DNA from: Pseudoflavitalea rhizosphaerae
Lineage (GTDB): Bacteria; Bacteroidota; Bacteroidia; Chitinophagales; Chitinophagaceae
Length of the DNA stretch: 64,000 nucleotides
NCBI RefSeq assembly: GCF_003991355.1
Contig: NZ_RCSU01000002.1
Location: 682,001-746,000, forward strand
Direction of reading: 5' to 3'
In this document: piece after piece, positions 40,471 to 49,958 of the stretch
Layout: each line of letters starts with the position of its first letter
How positions within the stretch are numbered: position 1 is the stretch's first letter
The notes under the pieces: model-generated
Database searches by the model: none
Seen by the model: the letters and a program-made list of their open reading frames with translations, nothing else
What the model was told of the DNA's origin: nothing
Position numbers and translations under genes: made by a program

Positions 40471-42909
40471 ATGAGAAAATTCCTGCTATTAATCGGGATC
40501 CTTACTTTTCATTTTGGATTTGCCCAGGAAGACGGGTACAAGACGCCTCCCCAGGCAATTGCAGACCTCCTGCTTGCCAAACCTACACCTGCCGTGAGTA
40601 TCGATAGTAAGGCCAGCTGGATGCTCCTGATGGAACGCAACAGCTATCCCTCAGTTGAAGAACTGGCGCAACCAGAACTGAGGATCGCCGGGCAAAGGAT
40701 CAATCCCAATAACTATGCCCCAAGCCGTCAGAATTTCATCAACAATTTCAAATTGAAAGATATCAAAGCTGGAAAAGAATATCCTGTTGCCGGATTGCCG
40801 CAGAATATGCTGGCTGGAAATATCGCCTGGAGCCCCGATGAAAAAAAGATCGCCTTCACCAATACCACCAATAAGAACGTAGACCTTTATGTGATCGACA
40901 TCGCCACGCGCAAAGCCACCAAACTGAATAAGCAAGCCCTCAACGTGGTGCTCGGACAGGAATTCACCTGGATGGACAACAACACGATCCTTTATAAAAC
41001 AACGCTGCAACCCGCATCCGCAGCGCCGGTGAGATCATTGATGCCTTCCGGCCCGGCCATTCAGCAGAATCTCGGGAAGGTGGCGCCCAGCCGCACTTAC
41101 CAGGACCTGATCAAATCTCCGTACGATGAGCAGTTATTCGCTTTTTACAGTACTGTACAACTGGTAAAAAATGTAAATGGAGTAGAAACGAAAATCGGAA
41201 AACCTGCTATCTATACAATGTACAGCATATCTCCCGATAAAAAATTCCTGCTCACCCGCGTGATCAGGAAACCATTCTCCTACCTTGTGCCGGCCAACGG
41301 ATTCAATTCAACCGTGAACATCACTGATCTCAACGGGAAGATCATCAAAACGCTGGCAGAACTCCCTTCTTCTGAACTCTCCCCCTCAGGTTACGATAAT
41401 GTATTGAATGCGCCCCGCAGTTTCGACTGGCGGGATGACGAAGCAGCCACCATCACCTGGTGCGAGCCACTGGACAGTGGCATCTATAAAAGCAAATCAG
41501 ATTATCACGATGCCGTATATGCGCTGAGCGCTCCCTTCACCGGAAAAGCAAAAGAATTGTTCAAAACAAGCTGGAGATTTTCAGGCATCAGATGGGGGAA
41601 TGAAAAATTCGCGCTCGTCAATGAAAGACTTGCCAGTAAACAGTCTGGCCGCATGAGCCGTTTCGATCCATCCACCGGCCAGCTCGAAACATTGCTGGAA
41701 CGGAATTCTACCGACTCCTACGGCAATCCAGGAAATCCTGTAACAGAAAAGAATAAATATGGACGAAGCGTGATCAGGCTGATCGACAACAATACAAAAA
41801 TGCTGATGAACAACCCCGTGGGCAGCTCACCAAAAGGAGATCTTCCCTTCATTGCCAAATTTGATCTCGCCACCAAAAAGAATGAGATCATCTGGCGTTG
41901 TACCGAAGGAAGTTTTGAATACGTGACAGATATTCCCGATGTGGAAAAGCTGGTATTGATCACCCGCCGGGAATCCCAGAAAGACATGCCGAACTATTAC
42001 ATCAAAAACCTGGTACTTCGCATTGCAGATCAACCCATCACTCATTTCACCAATCCCTATCCGCAACTGGAAGGCATCAGCAAACGGAAGATCACGTACA
42101 AGAGGGCCGATGGCGTAGACCTTAGCGGCGATCTCTATCTTCCTAAGAATTACGATGCAAAAAAAGATGGGCCGCTCCCCGTACTCATGTGGGCCTATCC
42201 CCGTGAATTCAACTCCGCTGCAGATGCAGCGCAGGTCCGCGGCTCCGAAGATAAATTCACAATGGTGAGCTATGGAGGTCCTGTATTCTGGGTTACACAG
42301 GGATATGCAGTTTTGGATAATGCAGAAATGCCCATTGTAGCCACCGGCGCCAGTAAGAAACCCAATGACAATTTCGTTGACCAGTTGAAGATGAACGCAG
42401 AAGCCGCCATCAATAAACTGGCTGAGCTGGGCGTGGGCGACAGGAACCGTGTAGCTGTAGGTGGCCATAGCTATGGCGCTTTCATGACAGCTAACCTGCT
42501 GGCACATACGAATTTGTTCAAGGCAGGTATCGCACGAAGCGGCGCTTATAACCGGACACTTACGCCCTTCGGTTTCCAGAATGAAGACCGCACCTACTGG
42601 CAGGCGCCGGATCTGTATTTTTCCATGAGCCCCTTCAGTTATGCCGATAAGATCAAAACACCGATGCTCCTCATCCACGGGGAAATGGACGATAATCCCG
42701 GCACTTTCCCTATCCAAAGTGAGCGTTTGTTCAATGCCGTGAAAGGTCATGGCGGCATTGTGCGCTATGTTACGCTGCCCTATGAAGCACATGGTTACCG
42801 CGGACGGGAGAATATCCTGCATATGCTCTATGAACAAAATGCTTGGTTGGAGAAGTATGTGAAGAATGCAGGGAAAAGTGGAAATGAGGAAAAGAAAAGA
42901 TCGTTTTAG
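40471..42909 (+). CDS. S9-family prolyl oligopeptidase-like serine peptidase
   Basis: The 812-residue protein has a signal peptide (KFLLLIGILTFHFGFA), a large beta-propeller-like N-terminal part up to about residue 540 (WSPDEKKIAFTNTTNKNVDL and similar blades), and a C-terminal alpha/beta-hydrolase domain. The catalytic Ser667 is in GGHSYGAFM, Asp740 in HGEMDDNPG and His774 in YEAHGYR. It would release peptides from proteins or peptide substrates outside the cytoplasm. It is monocistronic with a clear terminator behind it. The start ATG 40471 directly precedes the signal. Confidence 0.93.
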   Translation: MRKFLLLIGILTFHFGFAQEDGYKTPPQAIADLLLAKPTPAVSIDSKASWMLLMERNSYPSVEELAQPELRIAGQRINPNNYAPSRQNFINNFKLKDIKAGKEYPVAGLPQNMLAGNIAWSPDEKKIAFTNTTNKNVDLYVIDIATRKATKLNKQALNVVLGQEFTWMDNNTILYKTTLQPASAAPVRSLMPSGPAIQQNLGKVAPSRTYQDLIKSPYDEQLFAFYSTVQLVKNVNGVETKIGKPAIYTMYSISPDKKFLLTRVIRKPFSYLVPANGFNSTVNITDLNGKIIKTLAELPSSELSPSGYDNVLNAPRSFDWRDDEAATITWCEPLDSGIYKSKSDYHDAVYALSAPFTGKAKELFKTSWRFSGIRWGNEKFALVNERLASKQSGRMSRFDPSTGQLETLLERNSTDSYGNPGNPVTEKNKYGRSVIRLIDNNTKMLMNNPVGSSPKGDLPFIAKFDLATKKNEIIWRCTEGSFEYVTDIPDVEKLVLITRRESQKDMPNYYIKNLVLRIADQPITHFTNPYPQLEGISKRKITYKRADGVDLSGDLYLPKNYDAKKDGPLPVLMWAYPREFNSAADAAQVRGSEDKFTMVSYGGPVFWVTQGYAVLDNAEMPIVATGASKKPNDNFVDQLKMNAEAAINKLAELGVGDRNRVAVGGHSYGAFMTANLLAHTNLFKAGIARSGAYNRTLTPFGFQNEDRTYWQAPDLYFSMSPFSYADKIKTPMLLIHGEMDDNPGTFPIQSERLFNAVKGHGGIVRYVTLPYEAHGYRGRENILHMLYEQNAWLEKYVKNAGKSGNEEKKRSF

Positions 42910-42936
42910 AAAAGATAGAAAAGTATAAAACTATAA

Positions 42937-42972
42937 ACGCCTTCAGGGTCAGGTCTGAAGGCGTACTTTTTT
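42937..42972 (+). terminator. Terminator after the S9 peptidase gene
   Basis: ACGCCTTCAG (42937-42946) pairs with CTGAAGGCGT (42955-42964) around an eight-base loop, then a run of six T (42967-42972). Confidence 0.85.
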
Positions 42973-42985
42973 ATATGATCACTTA

Positions 42986-43210
42986 CTACAAAAAGCGAAA
43001 AACCCGCTTCCTGTATTCTTCAAAATCCTGTTCATTGGAAAAAGTCTCAAACCTGTATTGTTGCCCATCGCTGTTCTGTCTGACAAGGATCACTTCCTGG
43101 CCGCCGATGATAGTACGTTTCGCTCTCTCAAAGATGAGCTCCAGTTCCTGCCTGTCTTTGATGGTTTGCAGCTCTTCGATCCTGTTCACAACAATTACAT
43201 AATCTTCCAT
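42986..43210 (-). CDS. Small conserved hypothetical protein (74 aa)
   Basis: The 74-residue soluble protein begins MEDYVIVVNRIEELQTIKD and is helical at the start, then has a strand-turn pattern, EVILVRQNSDGQQYRFETF, and a basic end. It has neither signal peptide nor membrane helix. I do not know the family. It converges on the S9 peptidase gene, whose terminator hairpin lies between the two. Whether it is co-transcribed with the sigma factor 48 bases upstream is unclear. Confidence 0.6.
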   Translation of the reverse strand: MEDYVIVVNRIEELQTIKDRQELELIFERAKRTIIGGQEVILVRQNSDGQQYRFETFSNEQDFEEYRKRVFRFL

Positions 43211-43257
43211 GAATGCCTATTTACTGCAAATGTACAATCATAATTGTACAACGAAGA

Positions 43258-43932
43258 CTATGCTACCAACCTGGCTGTGCTGGTTTCTTTTGAAGCCGTA
43301 ACACAAGTACAATAATCGGTATAGAGAAAACAGGGAGGAATGCAGCCTCTCAAAAAAGCAAGCGATTCACGGATATGTTCCCTTATCGTATTCCTGGATA
43401 ATTTCAATTTCTCAGCGATCTCCTCATTGCTGAACCCTTCCAGCCGGCTCATTTTGAAAACCTCCTTTCTCTTCTGTGGCAACATCTCGATAGCACGGTA
43501 CAGGATAGATCTCAGTTCCTTCAATTCCATTGTAGAATCTGAAGCGGCCAGGGATTGCTCAGCCCGCTCTTCGGTCAACTCAGGCATGATAGCATCTTTC
43601 CTCTTCTGTTGATTCTTTACCTTGTTCTTTGTTACAACATACACGAAGCCTGCGAAGTTCTGCATCTCCGGCAGCTTGTCGCGGTGCTTCCAGATGCTCA
43701 TCAAAATATCCTGCATCACTTCTTCCGCCTGCATGGTGTCTTTCACACGGACAGACATATGCATACTGATCAGTGAAGCATAACGTTCAACGATCCGCGA
43801 AAATGCCTGCTGGTCGCCTTTCGCCACTCTTAACAGTAACTCCTGTTCATTGTATGAACTGCTCTCCGCAACGGTTGATGTAAACAACATAGGCATCGTT
43901 TGTTCGTTTCCATAAAGTTGCGGAGTACCCAT
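43258..43932 (-). CDS. ECF sigma factor without a linked FecR
   Basis: The 224-residue protein has region 2 (SIVERYASLISMHMSVRVKD-like helices: QAEEVMQDILMSIWKHRDK) and region 4 with EIAEKLKLSRNTIREHIRE. It has a C-terminal extension rich in Cys (IPPCFLYTDYCTCVTA) after region 4, which is unusual for a plain sigma factor. No anti-sigma gene is next to it. The start is the ATG 43932, with a further in-frame ATG 12 codons later. The Cys tail might sense redox state, but this is only a guess. Confidence 0.88.
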   Translation of the reverse strand: MGTPQLYGNEQTMPMLFTSTVAESSSYNEQELLLRVAKGDQQAFSRIVERYASLISMHMSVRVKDTMQAEEVMQDILMSIWKHRDKLPEMQNFAGFVYVVTKNKVKNQQKRKDAIMPELTEERAEQSLAASDSTMELKELRSILYRAIEMLPQKRKEVFKMSRLEGFSNEEIAEKLKLSRNTIREHIRESLAFLRGCIPPCFLYTDYCTCVTASKETSTARLVA

Positions 43933-44047
43933 ATTTATTCCAATAGTTAAGCCTGAATCCCGTAAATTTTATGGAAACAGGACGATTTTTCGTAATTTTA
44001 TCCGGAATTTTCTGTTTTTCCATCTTTCAATTATTCTTTTTTACATC

Positions 44048-44515
44048 ATGGCCCAGGCAGAATTAGATGTGTTTGATCTCAACATCCTCAGGATACTCCA
44101 GAAAGACGCTTCCTTAACCAATAAGGAAATCGCTTCTCAACTTAACAAGTCGGTTGCCACCGTGCATGAAAGGGTACGCAGGCTGAAGGAACAGGGATAC
44201 ATCAAACGGGTGGTTGCCATTTTAGACAGGAAGAAGATCAACAAAAGCCTGATCGCATTCTCGCAGGTACTCCTGCACGATCATACCGCAGAAACGCTGG
44301 CTACTTTTGAAAGGGAAGTAAGCAAATTCCCTGAAGTGATGGAATGTTTCCAGATGACGGGAACTTTCGATTTCGTTCTCAGGATAGCAACCAGTGATAT
44401 GGACGCCTACCACGATTTCTACCGCAACAAACTGGCAAAGCTGCCCAATATCACCACGGTGCAAAGCTTCTTTGTATTGTCTGAAACGAAGAGCATCACA
44501 GCTTATCCTATTTGA
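44048..44515 (+). CDS. Lrp/AsnC-family transcriptional regulator
   Basis: The 155-residue protein has an N-terminal helix-turn-helix (LRILQKDASLTNKEIASQLN, KSVATVHERVRRLKEQGYIK) and a C-terminal RAM domain (VLLHDHTAETLATFEREVSK, MTGTFDFVLRIATSDMDAY). It would bind amino acids and regulate their metabolism. It has no operon partner; topB ends five bases away on the other strand. Confidence 0.95.
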   Translation: MAQAELDVFDLNILRILQKDASLTNKEIASQLNKSVATVHERVRRLKEQGYIKRVVAILDRKKINKSLIAFSQVLLHDHTAETLATFEREVSKFPEVMECFQMTGTFDFVLRIATSDMDAYHDFYRNKLAKLPNITTVQSFFVLSETKSITAYPI

Positions 44516-44520
44516 TCATT

Positions 44521-46641
44521 CTATTTTTCTATTTCAAAGTCAAAACCTGCATTCAACACCAGCTTGCCTTCCGATTCTCCTTCAGCGCCCGGCAGCTTCC
44601 ACCCTTTTACCTTCGAGGTCTTGCCTTTGGCAAGCAGGTCGGCAATTTGTTTGTCTGTAAGTTTCTTTCCAAAGATCTCGAAAGGCAGTTTGAAGCCGCA
44701 CACTTTGAAATTGGCGCAGCCATAGGCAGTATTTCCTTTTTTCAGCGGATGCTCTTTACATTTCGGGCATTGCTGTTCTTCTATCACCACAGGTTTCTTA
44801 GGCTCTTTGGGTTTTGCCTCTTTCTTCTTTTCTTCTGCAGGTGGCGCTTTTTTTTCAGCAATGGCGATCACTTTGTAATTGGCCGTTTTCACTTCCACCG
44901 TGAGATCGATCACCATCTGGATCAGCTCCTGCTTGAAAGTATCGATGGTGTATTCGCCTTTTTCAATGAGACGTAGTTTTCGCTCCCAGATCCCCGTTAG
45001 TTCCGGGCTTTTCAGTAGTTCTGTTTGAATGGTATCAATGAGATCGATGCCGGTCTGTGTGGCAAAGATGTTCTTTTTCTTTTTTTCGATATACTTCCGG
45101 CGGAAAAGCGTTTCGATGATATTAGCCCGGGTGGATGGACGGCCAATGCCGTTATCCTTCAAAAGCTCGCGCATCCCTTCATCATCCACCTGCTTTCCCG
45201 CAGTTTCCATCGCCCTCAGCAAACTGGCTTCCGTAAAGGCTTTTGGCGGAGTTGTTTTTCCCTGGTGTACCCTGGGTGTATGTGGGCCGGTTTCTCCAAC
45301 GGTGAATACGGGCAGGATCTTTTCCTCTTCTTCCCCTTCTTTTTTGGGAGCGGCATCATTAGCGTATACCTCTTTCCAGCCTGGTTCCAGGACCTGTTTT
45401 CCCGTTGCCTTGAATTCCACTTGTCCAACTTTTCCAAGCACAGTGGTATTGGCGATCTTACATTCCGGATAAAATGCCGCGATGAACCTGCGCGCCACCA
45501 GGTCGTAGATACGCTTTTCTTCCAGGTTGAGATTGGAAGGGAAAACACCGGTGGGGATGATGGCATGGTGGTCAGTCACTTTCTTATCATCAAAGACGGT
45601 TTTGAGCTTCGGGACCGGCTGCGCCAGGATGGGTGCGGTAAGCGTTGCATAAGGTGTAAGGTCCTTCATGATCCCTTCGATCTTCGGATGCAGGTCTTCG
45701 GACAGGTAAGTGGTATCTACCCGGGGATAGGTGACCATTTTTTTCTCGTAGAGATTCTGGATATATTTCAGTGTATCATCGGCAGAGAATGCGAATTTCT
45801 TATTCGCTTCCACCTGCAGGGCTGTAAGGTCGAACAGTCGAGGGTTTCCTTCCTTCCCCTCCTTTCTTTCAAAACTGGTGATCTCGAAAGGATGTTCTTT
45901 CAGATAGGCCAGTCCTTTCTCTGCGCGCTCCTGTATTTTGATACGATCGATGGTAGCGGTGAACTCGGTTTCACGGTAAATGGTTTTGAGCTCCCAGTAT
46001 TCTTCAGATACAAAAGCGTTGATCTCTTTCTGCCTCGCCACAATCATAGCCAGCGTTGGCGTTTGTACCCTACCGATAGACAGCACGGTTTTGCCTTGTG
46101 CAAATTTTTTTGTAAAAAGGCGTGTGGCATTCATGCCCAGGAGCCAGTCGCCAATAGCGCGCGCGCTGCCTGCGGCATAGAGGTTATTGTATTGATCTGC
46201 GTCTTTCAGTTTTTGGAAACCTTCACGGATAGCATCTTCCGTTAAGGAGGAGATCCAAAGTCTTTTTACCGGAGCCGTACATTGCGCTTTGAGCAATACC
46301 CATCGCTGGATGAGCTCCCCTTCCTGGCCGGCGTCACCACAATTGATCACTTCCTCGCATTGCTGCACCAGCTGTTCAATTACCTTGAACTGTTTCTTTA
46401 CACCCGCATTTTCGATCAGTTTGATGCCGAAGCTGGCGGGGATCATGGGCAGGTCTTCCAGTCGCCAGAACTTCCATTGTTCAGTGTAGTCATGCGGTTC
46501 CTTGAGGGTACAGAAATGCCCGAAGGTCCAGGTGACCTGGTACCCATTACCTTCGTAATAACCTTCCTTGCGTTGTTTTGCCCCGATGATGTCGGCGATA
46601 TCCCTCGCCACACTGGGCTTTTCTGCAATGCACACCTTCAT
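44521..46641 (-). CDS. topB: DNA topoisomerase III
   Basis: The 706-residue type IA topoisomerase removes negative supercoils and resolves recombination intermediates. The TOPRIM start is MKVCIAEKPSVARDIADIIG with the acidic GDAGQEGELIQRWVL motif. The active-site Tyr is in MVTYPRVDTTYL, and SIGRVQTPTLAMIVARQ is a family signature. A Lys/Glu/Pro linker (KKEAKPKEPKKPVVIEEQ) leads to a single CPKC-type zinc-like domain (CPKCKEHPL, ANFKVCGFKLPF) at the C-terminus. The length is normal for Bacteroidota. Confidence 0.96.
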   Translation of the reverse strand: MKVCIAEKPSVARDIADIIGAKQRKEGYYEGNGYQVTWTFGHFCTLKEPHDYTEQWKFWRLEDLPMIPASFGIKLIENAGVKKQFKVIEQLVQQCEEVINCGDAGQEGELIQRWVLLKAQCTAPVKRLWISSLTEDAIREGFQKLKDADQYNNLYAAGSARAIGDWLLGMNATRLFTKKFAQGKTVLSIGRVQTPTLAMIVARQKEINAFVSEEYWELKTIYRETEFTATIDRIKIQERAEKGLAYLKEHPFEITSFERKEGKEGNPRLFDLTALQVEANKKFAFSADDTLKYIQNLYEKKMVTYPRVDTTYLSEDLHPKIEGIMKDLTPYATLTAPILAQPVPKLKTVFDDKKVTDHHAIIPTGVFPSNLNLEEKRIYDLVARRFIAAFYPECKIANTTVLGKVGQVEFKATGKQVLEPGWKEVYANDAAPKKEGEEEEKILPVFTVGETGPHTPRVHQGKTTPPKAFTEASLLRAMETAGKQVDDEGMRELLKDNGIGRPSTRANIIETLFRRKYIEKKKKNIFATQTGIDLIDTIQTELLKSPELTGIWERKLRLIEKGEYTIDTFKQELIQMVIDLTVEVKTANYKVIAIAEKKAPPAEEKKKEAKPKEPKKPVVIEEQQCPKCKEHPLKKGNTAYGCANFKVCGFKLPFEIFGKKLTDKQIADLLAKGKTSKVKGWKLPGAEGESEGKLVLNAGFDFEIEK

Positions 46642-46703
46642 AGTCCGTAGTAAGAAACGGCAAATGTCGTAATTTTTCGGAGCATCCTTTATGGGAAATT
46701 GGG

Positions 46704-48101
46704 CTACCCTCGCGCGGCATAGAGATCATCCAATGTTTTAGGAAGGTGTTTGCCCAGTTTTTCACTTCCGGTCCCGGTGATCACATAATTATCTTCGATA
46801 CGGATGCCACCGAAATGGCGGTATTCTTCCAGCAATTCATAATTGATGAAGTCATTCAGCTTATTTGTTGCTTTCCATTTATCAATCAATTCAGGAATAA
46901 TATAAATGCCGGGTTCAACCGTGAGCGTAAATCCTGCCTGCAGCGTTTTTCCCAGGCGGAGCGATTTCCATCCAAAACTTGTTCCTTTTTTCAGTATATC
47001 CGAATACCCTACATATTCTTCACCGAGGTCTTCCATATCATGCACATCCAGGCCGATCATATGTCCAAGCCCGCATTGGAAGAAAAGTGTATGTACATCA
47101 TTGGCTACTGCTTCTTCGGGATCGCTTTTCACCAATCCAACCTGTTTGAGACCACTTACCAGCCTGATACAGGCCTGCCTGTGTACTTCCCTGAAACTGA
47201 TGCCTGGCTTCAGCAGGCTCACTGCATGGTCCATGGCATCGAGCACAATATTGTACATTACTTCCTGTTGGCCGGTAAAGCGCTTACCCGATGGCGTGGT
47301 GCGTGTGAGGTCACCTGCATAATGCCTGTTGGTTTCTGCACCTGCATCGCAGAGGATCATTTGCGCGTCCTGTATCGTATTGCCGTGGTAGTGATTATGC
47401 AGGATCTGTCCATCTACGGAAAGAATTGTTGGGTAAGAAACCCGCCCCCAGTGGCTCATGGCGATTGATTCCGCCATCGCAGCCAGCTGATATTCTTTCA
47501 TACCGGGCTTTGCATTTTGGATCACGGCCAGGTGCATATCGGCACTGATGGAACAGGCTTTGTGCATTTCTTCCAGTTCGACCCCTTCTTTTCTTTCACG
47601 CTGGCTGATCACGGCTTTGATGAAAGGAACAGAAATATATTGATCGATGCCTGGCAATGTTGTATTCAGCCAGGAGGATAATTTGATCTTGTTTTCCGGG
47701 CGGTATGGCGGAAGGAGATGGATGGCTTGTCCTGTTCTTTGCGCCTGCTGCAACAAGGTAGCCAACTGCGTAATGGCGCCGCTATGCTGCACACCTACTG
47801 CCTGCGCCAGTTCCTGCAATCCGGGCTGAGGACCGGTCCAGATGATATCATCGATGCTCAGTTCATTCCCGAAAATGATCTCTTTGTTATTGTCCAGGTC
47901 TATCACTGCCACCAGCCCGGCAATGTCCAGTCCGAAATAATAAAGGAAGCTACTGTCCTGCCTGAACGGATACCAGTTATCCCGGTAATTCATGCTGCTT
48001 TCTTCATTGCCCATGAAAACGAGGAGACCTTTTTGCATGGTCTGGCTCAACTGATTTCTTCGGTATACGTACACGTCTTTGCTGAAAGTATTCAAGTGCA
48101 T
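46704..48101 (-). CDS. Aminopeptidase P (Xaa-Pro aminopeptidase)
   Basis: The 465-residue pita-bread metalloenzyme removes the N-terminal residue before proline. The metal ligands are in CDAGAETNRHYAGDLTRTTP, the GLGHMIGLDVHD motif, TVEPGIYI and GGIRIEDNYVIT. The N-terminal domain, about 170 residues, is typical of the PepP form. It is cytoplasmic, without a signal. It starts 45 bases after the TlpA-like gene on the same strand, so it may be the last gene of the SusC-SusD unit. Confidence 0.94.
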   Translation of the reverse strand: MHLNTFSKDVYVYRRNQLSQTMQKGLLVFMGNEESSMNYRDNWYPFRQDSSFLYYFGLDIAGLVAVIDLDNNKEIIFGNELSIDDIIWTGPQPGLQELAQAVGVQHSGAITQLATLLQQAQRTGQAIHLLPPYRPENKIKLSSWLNTTLPGIDQYISVPFIKAVISQRERKEGVELEEMHKACSISADMHLAVIQNAKPGMKEYQLAAMAESIAMSHWGRVSYPTILSVDGQILHNHYHGNTIQDAQMILCDAGAETNRHYAGDLTRTTPSGKRFTGQQEVMYNIVLDAMDHAVSLLKPGISFREVHRQACIRLVSGLKQVGLVKSDPEEAVANDVHTLFFQCGLGHMIGLDVHDMEDLGEEYVGYSDILKKGTSFGWKSLRLGKTLQAGFTLTVEPGIYIIPELIDKWKATNKLNDFINYELLEEYRHFGGIRIEDNYVITGTGSEKLGKHLPKTLDDLYAARG

Positions 48102-48146
48102 TGCAATCGGATTTGACCGGCAATTTACGTGATTACTCCCGGAACA

Positions 48147-49958
48147 TCATTGCAGGGCCATATCGATCTGCAACTTCAGTTTCATTTCGATATCTGCTCC
48201 TTCAAAACCGATATTGCTGAATTCAATAAAACCTTCACGGTTGATGATATAAGTAGCAGGAATCACATTGAATTTGAACTTATCCCCTACTGCGGGATCC
48301 GTATTGTAGTAAACCGGAAAACTGTATTTACGGTTTCCAAACCAGCCCCGGGCATCTTTAAGCGTATTGCGGGAACCGCTGTTCACCACCATGAACACTA
48401 CATCCGGGTTTTGTTTGTAGGCATCGTATAGCTTCTGGATATACGGCATTTCCTCCATGCAGGGGCCACACCAGGTTGCCCAGAAATCTATCAGCAGCAC
48501 CTTGTTCTTCAAGGCATTCGTGTCTACCGGTTTTCCATCCAAAGTGGTGAAATGTTCCAGTGAAGGGGCCGGGATCCTTATTCTTTTTTTCGCCACTTCT
48601 TTTTCCATCAGCTTCATCCTGGCTGCCTGCAATTGCTCCAGGCGGTCAGGCTGATTTGTTTTACGAAAGAACCAGGCGGCATTATCGGCAGTTTCTTTGT
48701 CGAGGGACGCCTGCAAAGCAGCATCCATGTTTTGCTGAGCTTCGTTTATCCGGCCACGTTTGTAATTGATCTGCGCCAGCATAGACAATAGATTTCCACG
48801 GGCAGTACTGTACACAGCCTGCCTCATACTGTCATTGGTATAAGGATATACATAGCCCGTTTCCGGCCAGTAGCGGATCAGTCCTACCGGAAAACTATCG
48901 GCCATTGATAAGGTATATTCAGCATACCAGGCTGCACTATCCAGCGCGAGGTTATTATCCAGCAAGGTCTGGGTGATCTCTTTGTACATACGCGGCGTAT
49001 AGGGATCTTTTTCAGCTTTTCTCATAAAGCTCAAATGGTACAGGGCTTTTGCGCTGTCTTTTTTTGCTGCATACAATTCAAACAAACGCTCATGCGCACT
49101 CGTAAATACATTACTATTGGCTGCAGTTTCATGCTGCAACGCTTTTTCAAGCAGCCCGGTTTTTGTAGCTGTATCCTTTTCCCGGGAAATCTGACCTATA
49201 TAATATTCCCAGGCGAGATCGGAACCTGCATACTTTTCGATTACTATCTTCCGGATACTGTCCACCCGCCGGGGCTCGCCGATGATATGATAACCCATCG
49301 TTACTTTGTTCAGGTTACCCCCGTTGGTGGGGGCAGTATAAAACCGGTCGGCTATTACCTTCAATGCCTCTTTCCTCAATTTTTCTTTTCCATTTTCCGG
49401 TGCAGCATTCATCTGACTGGTCAGCAGCCGGAGCTTTGCTTCATAATTATCCGGATAGAGTTCCAGTTCTTTTTTGAACAAGGCAGCCTGTGCTGCTGCC
49501 AGCCCGGGCGATTTACCCAGTTGCTGGTTCAGGCTATAGCCCCGGTGCAGGTTGGCGCTGAATACGGGTTTTCTTTTTTTATCGTACACCATTATTTCGT
49601 AATGCCCCCGGGCCGGAGTTTCAATGATCTCTCCACTCTGCAAATAGAAACTGGCAAAGGTAGCATAGCGTTCCAGTGGGAAAGATGCCGTCCATATCCC
49701 TTTTTTCTTTTCCATATCAACCCGGTATGGCTGATCATACAAAGTGGAAGAGCTGAATACAAGGGTAACAGCGCCTGCATCCGCACTTATTTTATTTTCC
49801 ATACTACCGGCTACGGGCACACGCGGATTGAAATGAACGGTAACTGTTTCTCCCCGCTGCGGGAATTCAGGAATAATGCTCAGGCGTTTTTTTTGTGCAG
49901 TAACAATCAGTACAGCCATGATGGCCATGGCTATACTGATCAGTTTTTTTATCATCAT
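48147..49958 (-). CDS. TlpA-like thioredoxin-fold protein with long N-terminal region
   Basis: The 603-residue exported protein (signal KKLISIAMAIMAVLIVTA) has about 460 residues of beta and TPR-like helices before a C-terminal TlpA domain. The redox motif WCGPC is at residues 496-500 (FWATWCGPCMEEMPYIQKLY). It would be periplasmic or on the outer leaflet and reduce or oxidise thiols. The start overlaps the SusD stop by four bases, so it is translated together with SusD. Thioredoxin-fold proteins in SusC/D units are common, with unknown targets. Confidence 0.9.
   Translation of the reverse strand: MMIKKLISIAMAIMAVLIVTAQKKRLSIIPEFPQRGETVTVHFNPRVPVAGSMENKISADAGAVTLVFSSSTLYDQPYRVDMEKKKGIWTASFPLERYATFASFYLQSGEIIETPARGHYEIMVYDKKRKPVFSANLHRGYSLNQQLGKSPGLAAAQAALFKKELELYPDNYEAKLRLLTSQMNAAPENGKEKLRKEALKVIADRFYTAPTNGGNLNKVTMGYHIIGEPRRVDSIRKIVIEKYAGSDLAWEYYIGQISREKDTATKTGLLEKALQHETAANSNVFTSAHERLFELYAAKKDSAKALYHLSFMRKAEKDPYTPRMYKEITQTLLDNNLALDSAAWYAEYTLSMADSFPVGLIRYWPETGYVYPYTNDSMRQAVYSTARGNLLSMLAQINYKRGRINEAQQNMDAALQASLDKETADNAAWFFRKTNQPDRLEQLQAARMKLMEKEVAKKRIRIPAPSLEHFTTLDGKPVDTNALKNKVLLIDFWATWCGPCMEEMPYIQKLYDAYKQNPDVVFMVVNSGSRNTLKDARGWFGNRKYSFPVYYNTDPAVGDKFKFNVIPATYIINREGFIEFSNIGFEGADIEMKLKLQIDMALQ

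Noticed and set aside
41827-42837. A 336-codon minus-strand frame
   Set aside because: Antisense of the S9 peptidase; no family features.
45025-46245. A 406-codon plus-strand frame
   Set aside because: Antisense of topB, rich in rare residues such as Cys, His and Phe; not a gene.
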